22,756 bases of DNA from JBEKYD01 sp049509915 (lineage in GTDB: Bacteria > Acidobacteriota > Terriglobia > Bryobacterales > Bryobacteraceae). The stretch spans positions 1 through 22,756 of the forward strand of contig JBEKZL010000102.1 of NCBI GenBank assembly GCA_049509915.1, given 5' to 3'. Below, piece by piece: positions 14,554-22,138 of the stretch; position 1 is the first letter of the stretch; each line of letters begins with the position of its first letter. The notes beneath the pieces were generated by a model that saw only the letters and a program-made list of their open reading frames with translations, had not been told where the DNA came from and ran no database searches. Made by a program: the position numbers and the translations under genes.

Positions 14554-14751
14554 TTACGCCAAAGCGTTCTCACGAGGTAACAGCGGCCTGACCATCCTCT
14601 TCCGCTCGAACTGTTTGTCGCTGCGGGCCGCGAACAGATAGGCGCAACTATGTCCGGCTTCGCGGCGGCGCTCCATTTCAGCGTTCGCGACCTCCGGGCT
14701 TCCTTCTATTCTCTCGATCATGCCATCAACTAGAATTGCGTGGAGCATCAT
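14554..14751 (-). CDS. Small hypothetical protein (65 aa)
   Basis: A 65-residue protein that I do not recognise: a short strand (HAILVDGMIERIEG), a charged helix (SPEVANAEMERRREAG) and a basic C-terminus (SDKQFERKRMVRPL). It ends 15 nt before the GTG of the second RRM gene, leaving just room for that gene's ribosome-binding site, so the two are likely one operon. Its ATG overlaps the stop of the short upstream frame (14748) as ATGA, which suggests coupling. It lacks its own clear Shine-Dalgarno. Confidence 0.45.
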   Translation of the reverse strand: MMLHAILVDGMIERIEGSPEVANAEMERRREAGHSCAYLFAARSDKQFERKRMVRPLLPRENALA

Positions 14752-14837
14752 ATTGACTCACGCTTGAGCGGAAAGGTGACACCATTCCACAACCCGCCTG
14801 GCATTGATTGCGACTGTAAGAAGTGATAGGTTACCAT
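14748..14837 (-). CDS. Possible micro-protein (29 aa) at head of RRM operon
   Basis: ATG 14837 is preceded by AAAGGA about 10 nt upstream and encodes MVTYHFLQSQSMPGGLWNG and so on, ending in an ATGA overlap with the next gene. It may be a real small protein or a leader peptide. The open frame extends to 14936 (GTG), with another ATG at 14867. A TACAAT box with TGC in front (14938-14943) could be the operon promoter. There is no homology I can name. Confidence 0.28.
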   Translation of the reverse strand: MVTYHFLQSQSMPGGLWNGVTFPLKRESI

Positions 14838-15168
14838 GCCGTTTCCGTCCTTTCTGGCAAGAGACATCAGGACGGGCGTGTGGAGCGGGCCGGAAAGCAG
14901 CTTGCCGCACGGCTCTTGGTGGGAAATGCCACTCACTATTGTAGCACGTTTGGAGAGACTCGGAGGGGACCGAGGTTATAGCCGCCGACGCACACCGATC
15001 AATGCCAATAACTCCTTGAATTCCTTATCGGCGTTGATCGGCGGGTATGATTTATTCATGTCTCATAAGGAATCAGTTGCGGACACGCGTTGGTAACTGT
15101 GAAAGCCAATACCAAAGCAAGGCAGCTCAGGTTCGCCGGCGCCCTTCCAGGAGAAACATAGGAAGCGG

Positions 15169-15321
15169 CTACAGGAACGGAAAACGCTCTTCCCGTGCGG
15201 TTTGTTCGTATTGCCGGCGAATCGAGATCAGGTCGGCGCGGTCCAGGCGCTCCAGGCGCCACTGCCGCGGTCCGCGCAACGCCTGCCATGCCGCGAGGAT
15301 GCCCCGGATGAGTGCTGTCAT
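15169..15321 (-). CDS. Small basic protein (50 aa)
   Basis: An easily missed 50-residue frame beginning ATG 15321, 9 nt after the stop of the coiled-coil gene. It reads MTALIRGILAAWQALRGPRQ and then WRLERLDRADLISIRRQYEQ, ending EERFPFL. It is helical, Arg- and Leu-rich, with an amphipathic look, so peripheral membrane binding or a protein partner is possible (inference). Its position directly after the 222-residue gene, on the same strand, is the main support. Third positions are G/C-rich. I do not recognise a family. Confidence 0.45.
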   Translation of the reverse strand: MTALIRGILAAWQALRGPRQWRLERLDRADLISIRRQYEQTAREERFPFL

Positions 15322-15330
15322 AAATTTGCC

Positions 15331-15999
15331 CTAGCGGCCCGCACCCGCCGCCCGCTCCAGGACAACCGTGAGGCTGGACGGCCCCGCAGCCGTATTCGAT
15401 TGCGGCGAGACACACGCGCTGGCCGCCTCGGTGATGCGCGCGCATTCCTGCGCCTTCCGCCGCTGCCACGCCCTCAGTTCATCCTGGTCGCGCTCCACCT
15501 GGTTGAGGTTGGACTGGATCCGCCCCTTGTATTGAGCTGCTAGACGGTCCAACTCCGCCTGAATCTGGCGGTTCTCCTCAGTCTTCGTCGTTTCGAATTT
15601 CCGCAACCGCTCCTCTAATGCCTGCTCATACTCGTTCAGCGCGCGCTGGCGAAGCATGGCGTCCTGCAACAATTCGTCCAGGCTGGCCCCCGCCGCATCC
15701 AGCGCCATCAACAGCGCACAGCGTTTGCCATCCGGCGACAAACCGCTCAGATAGGGACTGGCCAGCATGTCCGACACCTTCAGAATGTGATACCCGTTCG
15801 TCGAGGCCCTCCCCATCGCGGCCAGATAGATAGCGTCGAAATCGGCCGGTGGGATGCCTGCCGCGGGTGCGTTTACAGCCTCCAGCAGGGTGAGTCGCTT
15901 GGGCGCCGGTTCCTCTACCGGCGTTACGGTCACGGCCTGCTCAACCATGGTTGGCCCTGCCTCAATGCCACTGGAATGATGGAACAACTTCGCCAGCAT
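15331..15999 (-). CDS. Coiled-coil protein of unknown function
   Basis: A 222-residue protein starting ATG 15999, chosen because GAAGG lies 8 nt upstream; the frame extends to 16062. The N-terminal half contains KRLTLLEAVNAPAAGIPPADFDAIYLAAMGR and HILKVSDMLASPYLSGLSPDGKRCALLMALDAAGASLDELLQDA. The second half is a long predicted coiled coil (LNEYEQALEERLRKFETTK, then AELDRLAAQYKGR, then NQVERDQDELRAWQRRKAQE), and the C-terminus is Ser/Ala/Gly-rich. No signal peptide is seen. The helical first part looks like a globular adaptor domain. It is followed 9 nt on by a 50-aa gene. Function is unknown. Confidence 0.68.
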   Translation of the reverse strand: MLAKLFHHSSGIEAGPTMVEQAVTVTPVEEPAPKRLTLLEAVNAPAAGIPPADFDAIYLAAMGRASTNGYHILKVSDMLASPYLSGLSPDGKRCALLMALDAAGASLDELLQDAMLRQRALNEYEQALEERLRKFETTKTEENRQIQAELDRLAAQYKGRIQSNLNQVERDQDELRAWQRRKAQECARITEAASACVSPQSNTAAGPSSLTVVLERAAGAGR

Positions 16000-16152
16000 G
16001 TAGATGACCTTCGCATTCTGCCGCCGGACCTCTTCGCCTCGGCTGCACCATGCTAGTAGCACCGGCCGGCGATTTTTCTCATCAATATCCGGGAATCTTT
16101 GTAGTACTGGGGACGGGCAGACGCAAAAGGCCAGCCATGGGTAAACCGCTCC

Positions 16153-16986
16153 CTAGCGGGCCGTCGTCCCACCGGCTTGCGGCGGCAGATCGTAGAAGGC
16201 GATAGTACCACCGGGGTCGGCCAGATAGAGGCGGTCGTTGGTGGCGGCCATGAAACGCGGCGACATCCCCCTTGGTACTTCCAGGTCGATGATGTGTAAC
16301 GGGCCGGGGCGGCACTGCACCATCGAAAGCTCGTCGGATTGCGCTTTCCCCATCACGTATACCCGGCCATCGGGCGTCCCCGTGGCGGAGACAAAACCCG
16401 ACTTAAAGGACGAAGCCAGGCCCGTCTCCACCGTGTACCGCCCATGCACTTCGAGGCTGTGCAACATGCCGGCGCCGGTGTCGAGCAACCCCACCTCGCT
16501 TTTGCCCGCTCCAAAAAAGACCCATGGTGAGGGATACTTGGCCACCGAGAACCGGCTCTCGGTGGAATCGAGAGAACGTACCCCGCCATCGGTGCCCACC
16601 GTGAGCGGCACGCCTTCCGATACCACCATGGCCGCTACCGGCGGCGACAAGTTCTCCGTTTTCACCTCCGCCCATTTCGGACTGAATACCACCAGCCGAT
16701 TGCCGCCGAACACCACGTAGACCTGCCCGCCATCGTCTACGTCCAGCGCCGTAACCGGGTCTTTTCCCAACGAGATACCGTCACGCACGAAAAGGTAGCT
16801 GTCGATCGAAATTACCACCGAACCCGACGCGTTCGATACCACCGCGTACACTTTGGAGCCCCGCGCCACCAGTTGCGTCACCGGCGACCGCCCCAGGTCG
16901 AGCGACCCGGCCGGCTGCAGCAATCCGAATTGCGCCGGCGAACCCGCCGCCAGCAGCAGAACGAAAGCCGCCAATCGCATTTTCAT
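16153..16986 (-). CDS. Exported beta-propeller-like protein
   Basis: A 277-residue protein with a signal peptide (MKMRLAAFVLLLAAGSPAQ). The rest is a series of beta repeats typical of propeller blades, with VYAVVSN, PVTALDVDDGGQVYVVF, GGVRSLDS, EVGLLDTGAGMLHSLEV, TPDGRVYVMG and NDRLYLADPGGTIAFYDL. It probably acts outside the cytoplasm; its ligand is unknown. Its ATG overlaps the stop of the anthranilate synthase gene as ATGA, so it is translationally coupled to a tryptophan-pathway gene although no functional link is evident. M3 (16980) is an alternative start. Confidence 0.75.
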   Translation of the reverse strand: MKMRLAAFVLLLAAGSPAQFGLLQPAGSLDLGRSPVTQLVARGSKVYAVVSNASGSVVISIDSYLFVRDGISLGKDPVTALDVDDGGQVYVVFGGNRLVVFSPKWAEVKTENLSPPVAAMVVSEGVPLTVGTDGGVRSLDSTESRFSVAKYPSPWVFFGAGKSEVGLLDTGAGMLHSLEVHGRYTVETGLASSFKSGFVSATGTPDGRVYVMGKAQSDELSMVQCRPGPLHIIDLEVPRGMSPRFMAATNDRLYLADPGGTIAFYDLPPQAGGTTAR

Positions 16987-19142
16987 GGGCGCACCCCCAC
17001 CCGCGCCGCCCTGGCCAACCGGATCGCGTTTTCCATCAGCTTCAGCCCATGGCCGTCACCGGCGGTCAACAGCGACTCAGGATGGAACTGCACCGCCTCG
17101 ATCGGCAACTGGCGGTGACGCACGCCCATGATTACCCCATCTGCCGTTTCGGCCGTAACTTCCAGGCAGGCCGGAAAAGTCTCGCGGCGCGCGAATAAGG
17201 AATGATAGCGTCCCACCTGAAATTCCTCAGGCAAGCCTTCGAACACGCCCACGCCATGGTGGTGTACGCTCGAAGGTTTGCCGTGCATCGGGTAATCCAG
17301 CACGCCCAACTCGCCGCCGAAGGCCTCCACCACCCCTTGCAGCCCCAGGCAAACGCCGAACACCGGCACGCCCAGCCGCACCGCCGTGAGCACAAGCTCC
17401 GGCACGCCGAAATCGCCCGGCCGTCCCGGCCCCGGAGAAATCAGAATCAAGTCCGGTTTGACCTCCTCGATCAACCCGGCCGGGAAGCCGGCGCGGTAAG
17501 TGACCACCTCCGCGCCGGTCTGGCGCGCGTAGTTGGCCAGCGTGTGGATGAAGCAGTCGTCGTTATCCACCAGCAGCAGTTTGACTCCCGCGCCGACCGC
17601 CTGGCGCGGTGTTTCAGCCTGGTTGGCGGCATCGGCGGCCTCGCCCAGGGTGCGGAAAAAACCGGTAGCCTTCAGCCGGGTTTCCCGCTCCTCCATGGCC
17701 GGCACCGAATCGTAGAGCAGGGTCGCCCCCACCGGATAGGAAGCCGTGCCGCCCCGCAGATACGTGGTGCGGATCAGAATGCCGGTATTGATGTCGCCGT
17801 TGAGCGCGATCATGCCCACCGCGCCGCCATACCAGCCGCGAGCGTCTTTCTCCAGTCTCTCGATGGTCTCGGCGGCGGCTTTCTTGGGCGCGCCGATCAC
17901 CGTTACCGCCCACATGTGGCTCAGAAACGCGTCGAGCGAATCGAAGCCTTCCTTGAGGATGCTTTCCACGTGGTCGACGGTGTGAAACACGCCCGCGTAA
18001 GATTCGATCAAACGGCGGCCGATGATGCGCACGGTCCCCGGCTCGGAAACCCGCGATTTGTCGTTGCGGTCCACGTCCGTACACATGGTCAGCTCGGACT
18101 CTTCCTTGGCCGAATCCAGCAGTTCCCGAATGTTATCCGCGTCGCGGAGCGGGTCGCCCGTGCGCGCGGCCGTGCCCGAAATCGGGCAGGTTTCCACCCG
18201 CTGCCCTTCCACCCGCACGAACATCTCCGGCGACGCCCCCACCAGTTGCTCGTCGCCCAACTGCAACAGGAACTCATACGGGCTGGGGCTGGCGCGCTGC
18301 ACCCGCTGGAACAGCTCCGAGGCTTTGCCGGAATACGCCGTGCGGAAGGTGCGGCGCAGAACAACTTCGTAATAATCGCCGCGGCGCATGCCCTCGCGCA
18401 CTCTGTCGACATTGGCCATGTACTCGTCGGCGGTATGGTCGGAAGCGATGGGGCAGGGCGGCGCCTTCCGCGGAGCCGCCAGCTTTTCGCCCGAGCGCGC
18501 CAGGCCGCGGGTGGTCTGCTCCCCCAGGGTGAACTCATAGCGGAACCGCTCGACCTGCTCCTTCTTCCGGTCCATCACCCAGAGGTCATCGCACCAAAAC
18601 AGGTGCAGATCCTTTTGTTCGCCGCGGGGCAGCCGCTTTTCGACCGGCTCGAACTGGAACAGCAGGTCGTAGCCGAACGCCCCGACCAACCCCAGGCGGC
18701 CATGCTCCTCGCCGCGGAATTCCTCGATCAGGGCGCGCAGAATCGTAAATACCGAGGGCTGCTTGCTGCGTTCTTCTTCCGGAAACAGGCGAGGCAGCGG
18801 TTTCAGCCGCCCTACCAGGCGGTCGCCGTCGAAACCGAACTCCTCCCAATGGGGATGCCCGGCCAGCACGGTTTCGAGCATCCGCGACAGCACGCTGCCA
18901 CGCTGGTTCAGGGGGCGGAACTCGACGCGGCGGTCGAAAGCCACGATCTCGAGCGGCGGGCAGACCGACGCGATATCCCAGCGCGAGTACCGTCCCGGAT
19001 ATTCGTATCCGGAGGAGAGATAAATTCCGCGATGGCGGTCGAGCGCGCCCAAAACATGTCGGAGGCCCCTGTGGTAGCTGGCCTTCGACAGCGTGCGCGC
19101 TACTTCAATCCCGTGAGGAGTGGTGTAGCTTTGTTGCGGCAT
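16983..19142 (-). CDS. trpE: Fused anthranilate synthase (TrpE-TrpG)
   Basis: A 719-residue cytoplasmic enzyme that makes anthranilate from chorismate and glutamine, the first step of tryptophan synthesis. The TrpE half has the motif YLSSGYEYPGRYSRWDIA, which is characteristic of the fused clade known from alphaproteobacteria, and the chorismate-binding blocks GASPEMFVRVEG, PISGTAARTGDPLRDADNI, TMCTDVDRNDKSRV and GYRGGAVGM-like WYGGAVGMIALNGDINTG. The TrpG half starts near residue 522 (LLLVDNDDCFIHTLANY) with nucleophile Cys598 (FGVCLGLQG) and His687/Glu689 (QFHPES). Feedback inhibition by tryptophan is expected. No TGG-rich leader peptide was seen upstream, so no attenuator is claimed. No other trp gene lies nearby. 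Confidence 0.93.
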   Translation of the reverse strand: MPQQSYTTPHGIEVARTLSKASYHRGLRHVLGALDRHRGIYLSSGYEYPGRYSRWDIASVCPPLEIVAFDRRVEFRPLNQRGSVLSRMLETVLAGHPHWEEFGFDGDRLVGRLKPLPRLFPEEERSKQPSVFTILRALIEEFRGEEHGRLGLVGAFGYDLLFQFEPVEKRLPRGEQKDLHLFWCDDLWVMDRKKEQVERFRYEFTLGEQTTRGLARSGEKLAAPRKAPPCPIASDHTADEYMANVDRVREGMRRGDYYEVVLRRTFRTAYSGKASELFQRVQRASPSPYEFLLQLGDEQLVGASPEMFVRVEGQRVETCPISGTAARTGDPLRDADNIRELLDSAKEESELTMCTDVDRNDKSRVSEPGTVRIIGRRLIESYAGVFHTVDHVESILKEGFDSLDAFLSHMWAVTVIGAPKKAAAETIERLEKDARGWYGGAVGMIALNGDINTGILIRTTYLRGGTASYPVGATLLYDSVPAMEERETRLKATGFFRTLGEAADAANQAETPRQAVGAGVKLLLVDNDDCFIHTLANYARQTGAEVVTYRAGFPAGLIEEVKPDLILISPGPGRPGDFGVPELVLTAVRLGVPVFGVCLGLQGVVEAFGGELGVLDYPMHGKPSSVHHHGVGVFEGLPEEFQVGRYHSLFARRETFPACLEVTAETADGVIMGVRHRQLPIEAVQFHPESLLTAGDGHGLKLMENAIRLARAARVGVRP

Positions 19143-19258
19143 CGGATTTGGCCTGAAGCTTAGTAAATAGAATAACAGAATGGGGGGAGGGTACTACATA
19201 CTCTGCACACTCGGGCTTTCGTGGTGCAGTCGGCTTCCGGCAAATCCCCGGCAAAACC

Positions 19259-19630
19259 CTAAAAGAAAATCAATTCCTTCATTGGATAGTGCTTCCGGTT
19301 CCTTGTCCAGAGCGCTGCACGATTCAATACGGCGGCGGCAATCAGGGCGTCGCCGAGTTCCGCCACGTGGCTCTTCCGGTAGCGTTTGAGATAATCTCCC
19401 GCCTGACGGCCGGTCGCCTCGTCGATCGGAACACAGTTCAGAGCACGGAACAGGTTGTGGAGCGCACCGTGTTCCGCCGGGCGAGCCCCGGCCCAAAGTT
19501 TGGCGGCGCTGACCGGTGAGTAAAGGATGACTTCGTCGGAGCGGCCCAGTTCGATCCATCGGGAGACGAGATCCGCGTCTCTCCCGCGAGACGCTTCAAT
19601 GAGAATATCGGAATCGACCAGGACGCTCAT
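19259..19630 (-). CDS. PIN-domain VapC-type toxin with altered active site
   Basis: A 123-residue PIN-domain protein, normally a Mg-dependent RNase that cleaves tRNA or rRNA. It has VLVDSDILIE with acidic Asp6, GDALIAAAVL with Asp94, and the C-terminal WTRNRKHYPM typical of VapC. The second catalytic acid, normally Glu in the AAELWAG-type block, is Lys44 here (VSAAKLWAG); the codon is AAA, one base from GAA. This may inactivate the nuclease. The gene overlaps the upstream antitoxin by ATGA, the standard VapBC arrangement. About 110 nt separate its end from trpE. Confidence 0.85.
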   Translation of the reverse strand: MSVLVDSDILIEASRGRDADLVSRWIELGRSDEVILYSPVSAAKLWAGARPAEHGALHNLFRALNCVPIDEATGRQAGDYLKRYRKSHVAELGDALIAAAVLNRAALWTRNRKHYPMKELIFF

Positions 19631-19887
19631 CTGGCTGCGAGCCGGGCGAGCCGGTTCCCCTGGCGGAGGCTACGCACTATTTCCGCGGCGCCCGGGGTCT
19701 CGGAGTCTTGTTTGCGGATTCCCACGAACGCTTCTTGCATGGCTTTCATCCGCCGGCCGTAGTTGCCAACATAGCGTTCTCGGACAGCCGTGCGAACCAA
19801 TTCGGAAATCGTGGTTTGTTCGTGCCGCGCCCGCGCCCGGAGCATACCCCATAGATCCTCGTCGAGGTAAAGCTGCGTGCGCCTCAT
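19627..19887 (-). CDS. Ribbon-helix-helix VapB/CopG-type antitoxin
   Basis: An 86-residue antitoxin. The N-terminal ribbon-helix-helix DNA-binding part is RRTQLYLDEDLWGMLRARARHEQTTISELVRTAVRERY, followed by a charged C-terminal tail (RRMKAMQEAFVGIRKQDSE...GNRLARLAAR) that would contact the toxin. It should neutralise the PIN protein and repress the operon. It starts ATG 19887 and overlaps the toxin gene by 4 nt. The tight 52-nt spacer to the SIS gene at 19940 would hold the promoter, but no clear -35/-10 pair was seen. Confidence 0.87.
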   Translation of the reverse strand: MRRTQLYLDEDLWGMLRARARHEQTTISELVRTAVRERYVGNYGRRMKAMQEAFVGIRKQDSETPGAAEIVRSLRQGNRLARLAAR

Positions 19888-19939
19888 GATCTATAGTCTA
19901 CATCGCCGCCCGGAGCGCCGCGCTCGGGATCGCTCGCCC

Positions 19940-20980
19940 TCACAGCGTCAACGTAACTTTGTGCAGCGTGCGCGGGTGGTCCGGGTCGTAGCCTTTTTGC
20001 GCGGCCAGGCAGGCGGCGAAGATCTGCGCCGGGACGATATAGGGGATGGGCGTGAGCACTTCCGGAATCGGGCGCGGCAGGCGGATCACGCGCGTGGCCA
20101 TGGAGTCCACTTCGCGGTTGGCCGGGTCGGCGATGGCCACGATTTCGGCTTTCAACGCTTTCAGCTTGCGCAGGGTGTCGCCGATCGAAGGCCACGTGAC
20201 GCCCATGGGAGCAAAGGCGAACACCGGGAAGCTTGGCTCTACCAGCGCGATCGGGCCGTGCAGAAAATCGGCGGAGGAAAACCGCTCCGCCACCACGTAG
20301 CACGTCTCCATCAGCTTCAACGCGAACTCGAAAGCATTGGCATAATTCAGGCCGCGGCCCACCACCACCGCCGAGCGCATGTAGCGGTAGCGCTCCGACA
20401 GCGCGCCGATCTCAGGCTCCAGGCCGAGCGACTCCGCCGCGAGTTGCGGAATCCGCTCCAGATCGGCCAGCCGCACCTTCCCGCCCAGGGCATAGGCCAG
20501 CAGGTAGAGGACCAGGATCTGGCCGGTATAGGTTTTGGTCGCGGCCACGCTGCGCTCGCGGCCGGCCCGCACCAGGAAGACGTGCTCGGCCAGGCGGGCC
20601 AGCGAACTGGCGCGCTCATTGGTGATTCCCAGCGTCAGCGCCCCGGCGGCGCGTGCCCGTTCCAGCACCAGGTTGGTGTCGGTGGATTCGCCGGATTGCG
20701 AGATTCCGACCACCAGCGTGTCGCGGTAGTCGATAGGGGCATCATATAAGGTTGCGATCGAGGGTGCGGCCAGCGAAACCGGGATCCCGGTGGTGATTTC
20801 CAGCAAATAGCGCCCGAACTGGGCGGCGTTGTCGGATGTCCCCCTTGCCACCAGCACCACCAATCGCGGCCGTTTTCGCTCCAGCAGCTTGCGAAAACGC
20901 CCAGTATGGCGCACTTCCCCCGCCAGCGTCCGGGCCAGAGCTTCCGGCTGCTGCCGGATCTCATCGAGCATTCTGGACAT
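19940..20980 (-). CDS. SIS-domain aminosugar-phosphate isomerase/deaminase (GlmS-C/NagB-II like)
   Basis: A 346-residue cytoplasmic protein with two SIS domains. The first has VARGTSDNAAQFGRYLLE (from residue 44), then SQSGESTDTNLVLE, and the shared GlmS motif VAATKTYTGQ. The second has GRGLNYANAFEFALKLMET and SSADFLHGPIALVE. The C-terminus DPDHPRTLHKVTLTL is typical. It lacks the glutaminase domain of GlmS, so it is more like NagB-II glucosamine-6-phosphate deaminase/isomerase; other sugar phosphates are possible. I chose ATG 20980 because it gives the expected N-terminus (MSRMLDEIRQQPEAL); the frame runs to 21286 but that part reads through the divergent gene. No nag cluster is adjacent. 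Confidence 0.88.
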   Translation of the reverse strand: MSRMLDEIRQQPEALARTLAGEVRHTGRFRKLLERKRPRLVVLVARGTSDNAAQFGRYLLEITTGIPVSLAAPSIATLYDAPIDYRDTLVVGISQSGESTDTNLVLERARAAGALTLGITNERASSLARLAEHVFLVRAGRERSVAATKTYTGQILVLYLLAYALGGKVRLADLERIPQLAAESLGLEPEIGALSERYRYMRSAVVVGRGLNYANAFEFALKLMETCYVVAERFSSADFLHGPIALVEPSFPVFAFAPMGVTWPSIGDTLRKLKALKAEIVAIADPANREVDSMATRVIRLPRPIPEVLTPIPYIVPAQIFAACLAAQKGYDPDHPRTLHKVTLTL

Positions 20981-21077
20981 GAACTCCACGATAACAGGGG
21001 GACGAGTGTTCCCATAAGCGGTGCGTGAAAGCAAGCTTTTTGAGAACTCCGCCCGTCCGCCGCCACTATTCTCTCGC

Positions 21078-21539
21078 ATGGCGAAATTGGGTTGGCTGCC
21101 GGTAATCGGCGTTCTGTTTTCGCTTGCGGCCCCAGCGGGCGATCCGGGGGCGCGGGCACAGGTGATCGGCGGCACCGAGTCCGGCGTTCCGGTGAAGGGT
21201 CGCGTACGCATCGATCTTACCGGCGCGGATGCCTTGGCCCTTCGCTTCAAAAAGGACCAGTTCCGCATCCCATACATCAAGATCAATACCGTGGAATACG
21301 GCCAGAGCGTCAGCCGCCGCTACATCGAGGCCGTCGTATTCTCCCCGGTGTTCCTGCTGAGCAAGAACCACAAGCACTTCGTCACGTTGGGGTTTGTGGA
21401 CGCCGACGGCCGGCAGCAGGCGCTGGTTTTCCGGGTGGAAAAGGGCGACATTCGCGGCCTCCTCATCGGTCTGGAAGCGCGCACCGGCCGACGCGTGGAA
21501 TACCAGGACGACGAAGCGCGCAAGGCAGGCAGGGGATGA
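21078..21539 (+). CDS. Exported protein of unknown function
   Basis: A 153-residue protein starting ATG 21078 with a signal peptide (MAKLGWLPVIGVLFSLAAP, cleavage near the Ala-rich end). The mature part is beta-rich: RVRIDLTGADALALRFKKDQFRIPYIKINTVEYG, RRYIEAVVFSPVFLLSKNHKHFVTLGFVDADGRQQALVFRVEKGD and IRGLLIGLEARTGRRVEY. The last segment is similar in form to PH-like or lipid-binding strands, but I do not recognise a family. Its stop overlaps the ATG of the next exported gene by ATGA, so the two are translated as a unit. It is divergent from the SIS gene, with about 100 nt between. Confidence 0.75.
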   Translation: MAKLGWLPVIGVLFSLAAPAGDPGARAQVIGGTESGVPVKGRVRIDLTGADALALRFKKDQFRIPYIKINTVEYGQSVSRRYIEAVVFSPVFLLSKNHKHFVTLGFVDADGRQQALVFRVEKGDIRGLLIGLEARTGRRVEYQDDEARKAGRG

Positions 21540-22114
21540 AACCCGCCCTGGCTCTCCTGTTGGCACTTGGGTGGGTGGCGAGCGCCGCCGATCCCCCCGT
21601 GCCGTCGCCCCTGGAAGCCGCCAATCTGCGGCAGTTGCTCACCTTGCGCCGCGTCTACGTGGACCGCCTCACGGGGGGCGAAACCGCCGCGCAGATGCGC
21701 GATATCCTCATCAGCAGCATGGCCGGGACCCGGCTATTCATCGTGACCGAAAAGGAGGACAAGGCCGACGCCATTCTGCGCGGGGCGGCCGAAGACCTGG
21801 TGTTTTCCGAAACCCACCAGAGCGCCGACGGCATCAATGCCCACGCTAACCTGAGCGGCACCCGCGGCGGCTACGGCTCGCACGTGAGCAATGCCGCAGG
21901 CATCGGCATCGGCGATAACGAATCCGAACACTCCGTCGAGCGCCGCCACGAAGCCGTCGCCGCCGTCCGCCTGGTGAACAAAGATGGCGACGTGATCTGG
22001 TCCACCACCCAGGAAAGCATGGGTGCTAAGTTTCGCGGCGCCAGCTCGGACGTGGCCGACAAGATCACCCAGCAGCTCAAGGACGATTTCGACAAAGCGC
22101 AAAGGCTGAAATAG
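21536..22114 (+). CDS. Exported protein, possibly CsgG-like fold
   Basis: A 192-residue protein with a signal peptide (MKPALALLLALGWVASA). The mature part has a strand-helix-strand start (RRVYVDRLTGGETAAQMRDILISSMAGTRLFIVTEKEDKADAILRGAAEDLVF), a Gly/Asn/Ser-rich stretch (SGTRGGYGSHVSNAAGIGIGDN), then strands (EAVAAVRLVNKDGDVIWSTTQ) and a final helix (ASSDVADKITQQLKDDFDKAQ). This order resembles CsgG or TolB N-terminal modules, but the match is by eye only. Its start codon overlaps the upstream stop (ATGA). It probably functions in the periplasm or outer membrane together with the 153-aa protein. Confidence 0.72.
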   Translation: MKPALALLLALGWVASAADPPVPSPLEAANLRQLLTLRRVYVDRLTGGETAAQMRDILISSMAGTRLFIVTEKEDKADAILRGAAEDLVFSETHQSADGINAHANLSGTRGGYGSHVSNAAGIGIGDNESEHSVERRHEAVAAVRLVNKDGDVIWSTTQESMGAKFRGASSDVADKITQQLKDDFDKAQRLK

Positions 22115-22138
22115 GGGACGTGGCGCGGGCTGTAGCCT

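Noticed and set aside
17202..19163. A 653-codon open frame on the plus strand opposite the anthranilate synthase gene
   Set aside because: Same reason: it is an antisense shadow of a fully conserved enzyme, and its translation shows no domain.
19143..19258. Possible tryptophan attenuator upstream of the fused anthranilate synthase
   Set aside because: A stem CTGCAC/GTGCAG can form, but there is no short frame with Trp codons in front of it, so a trpL-type leader is not supported.
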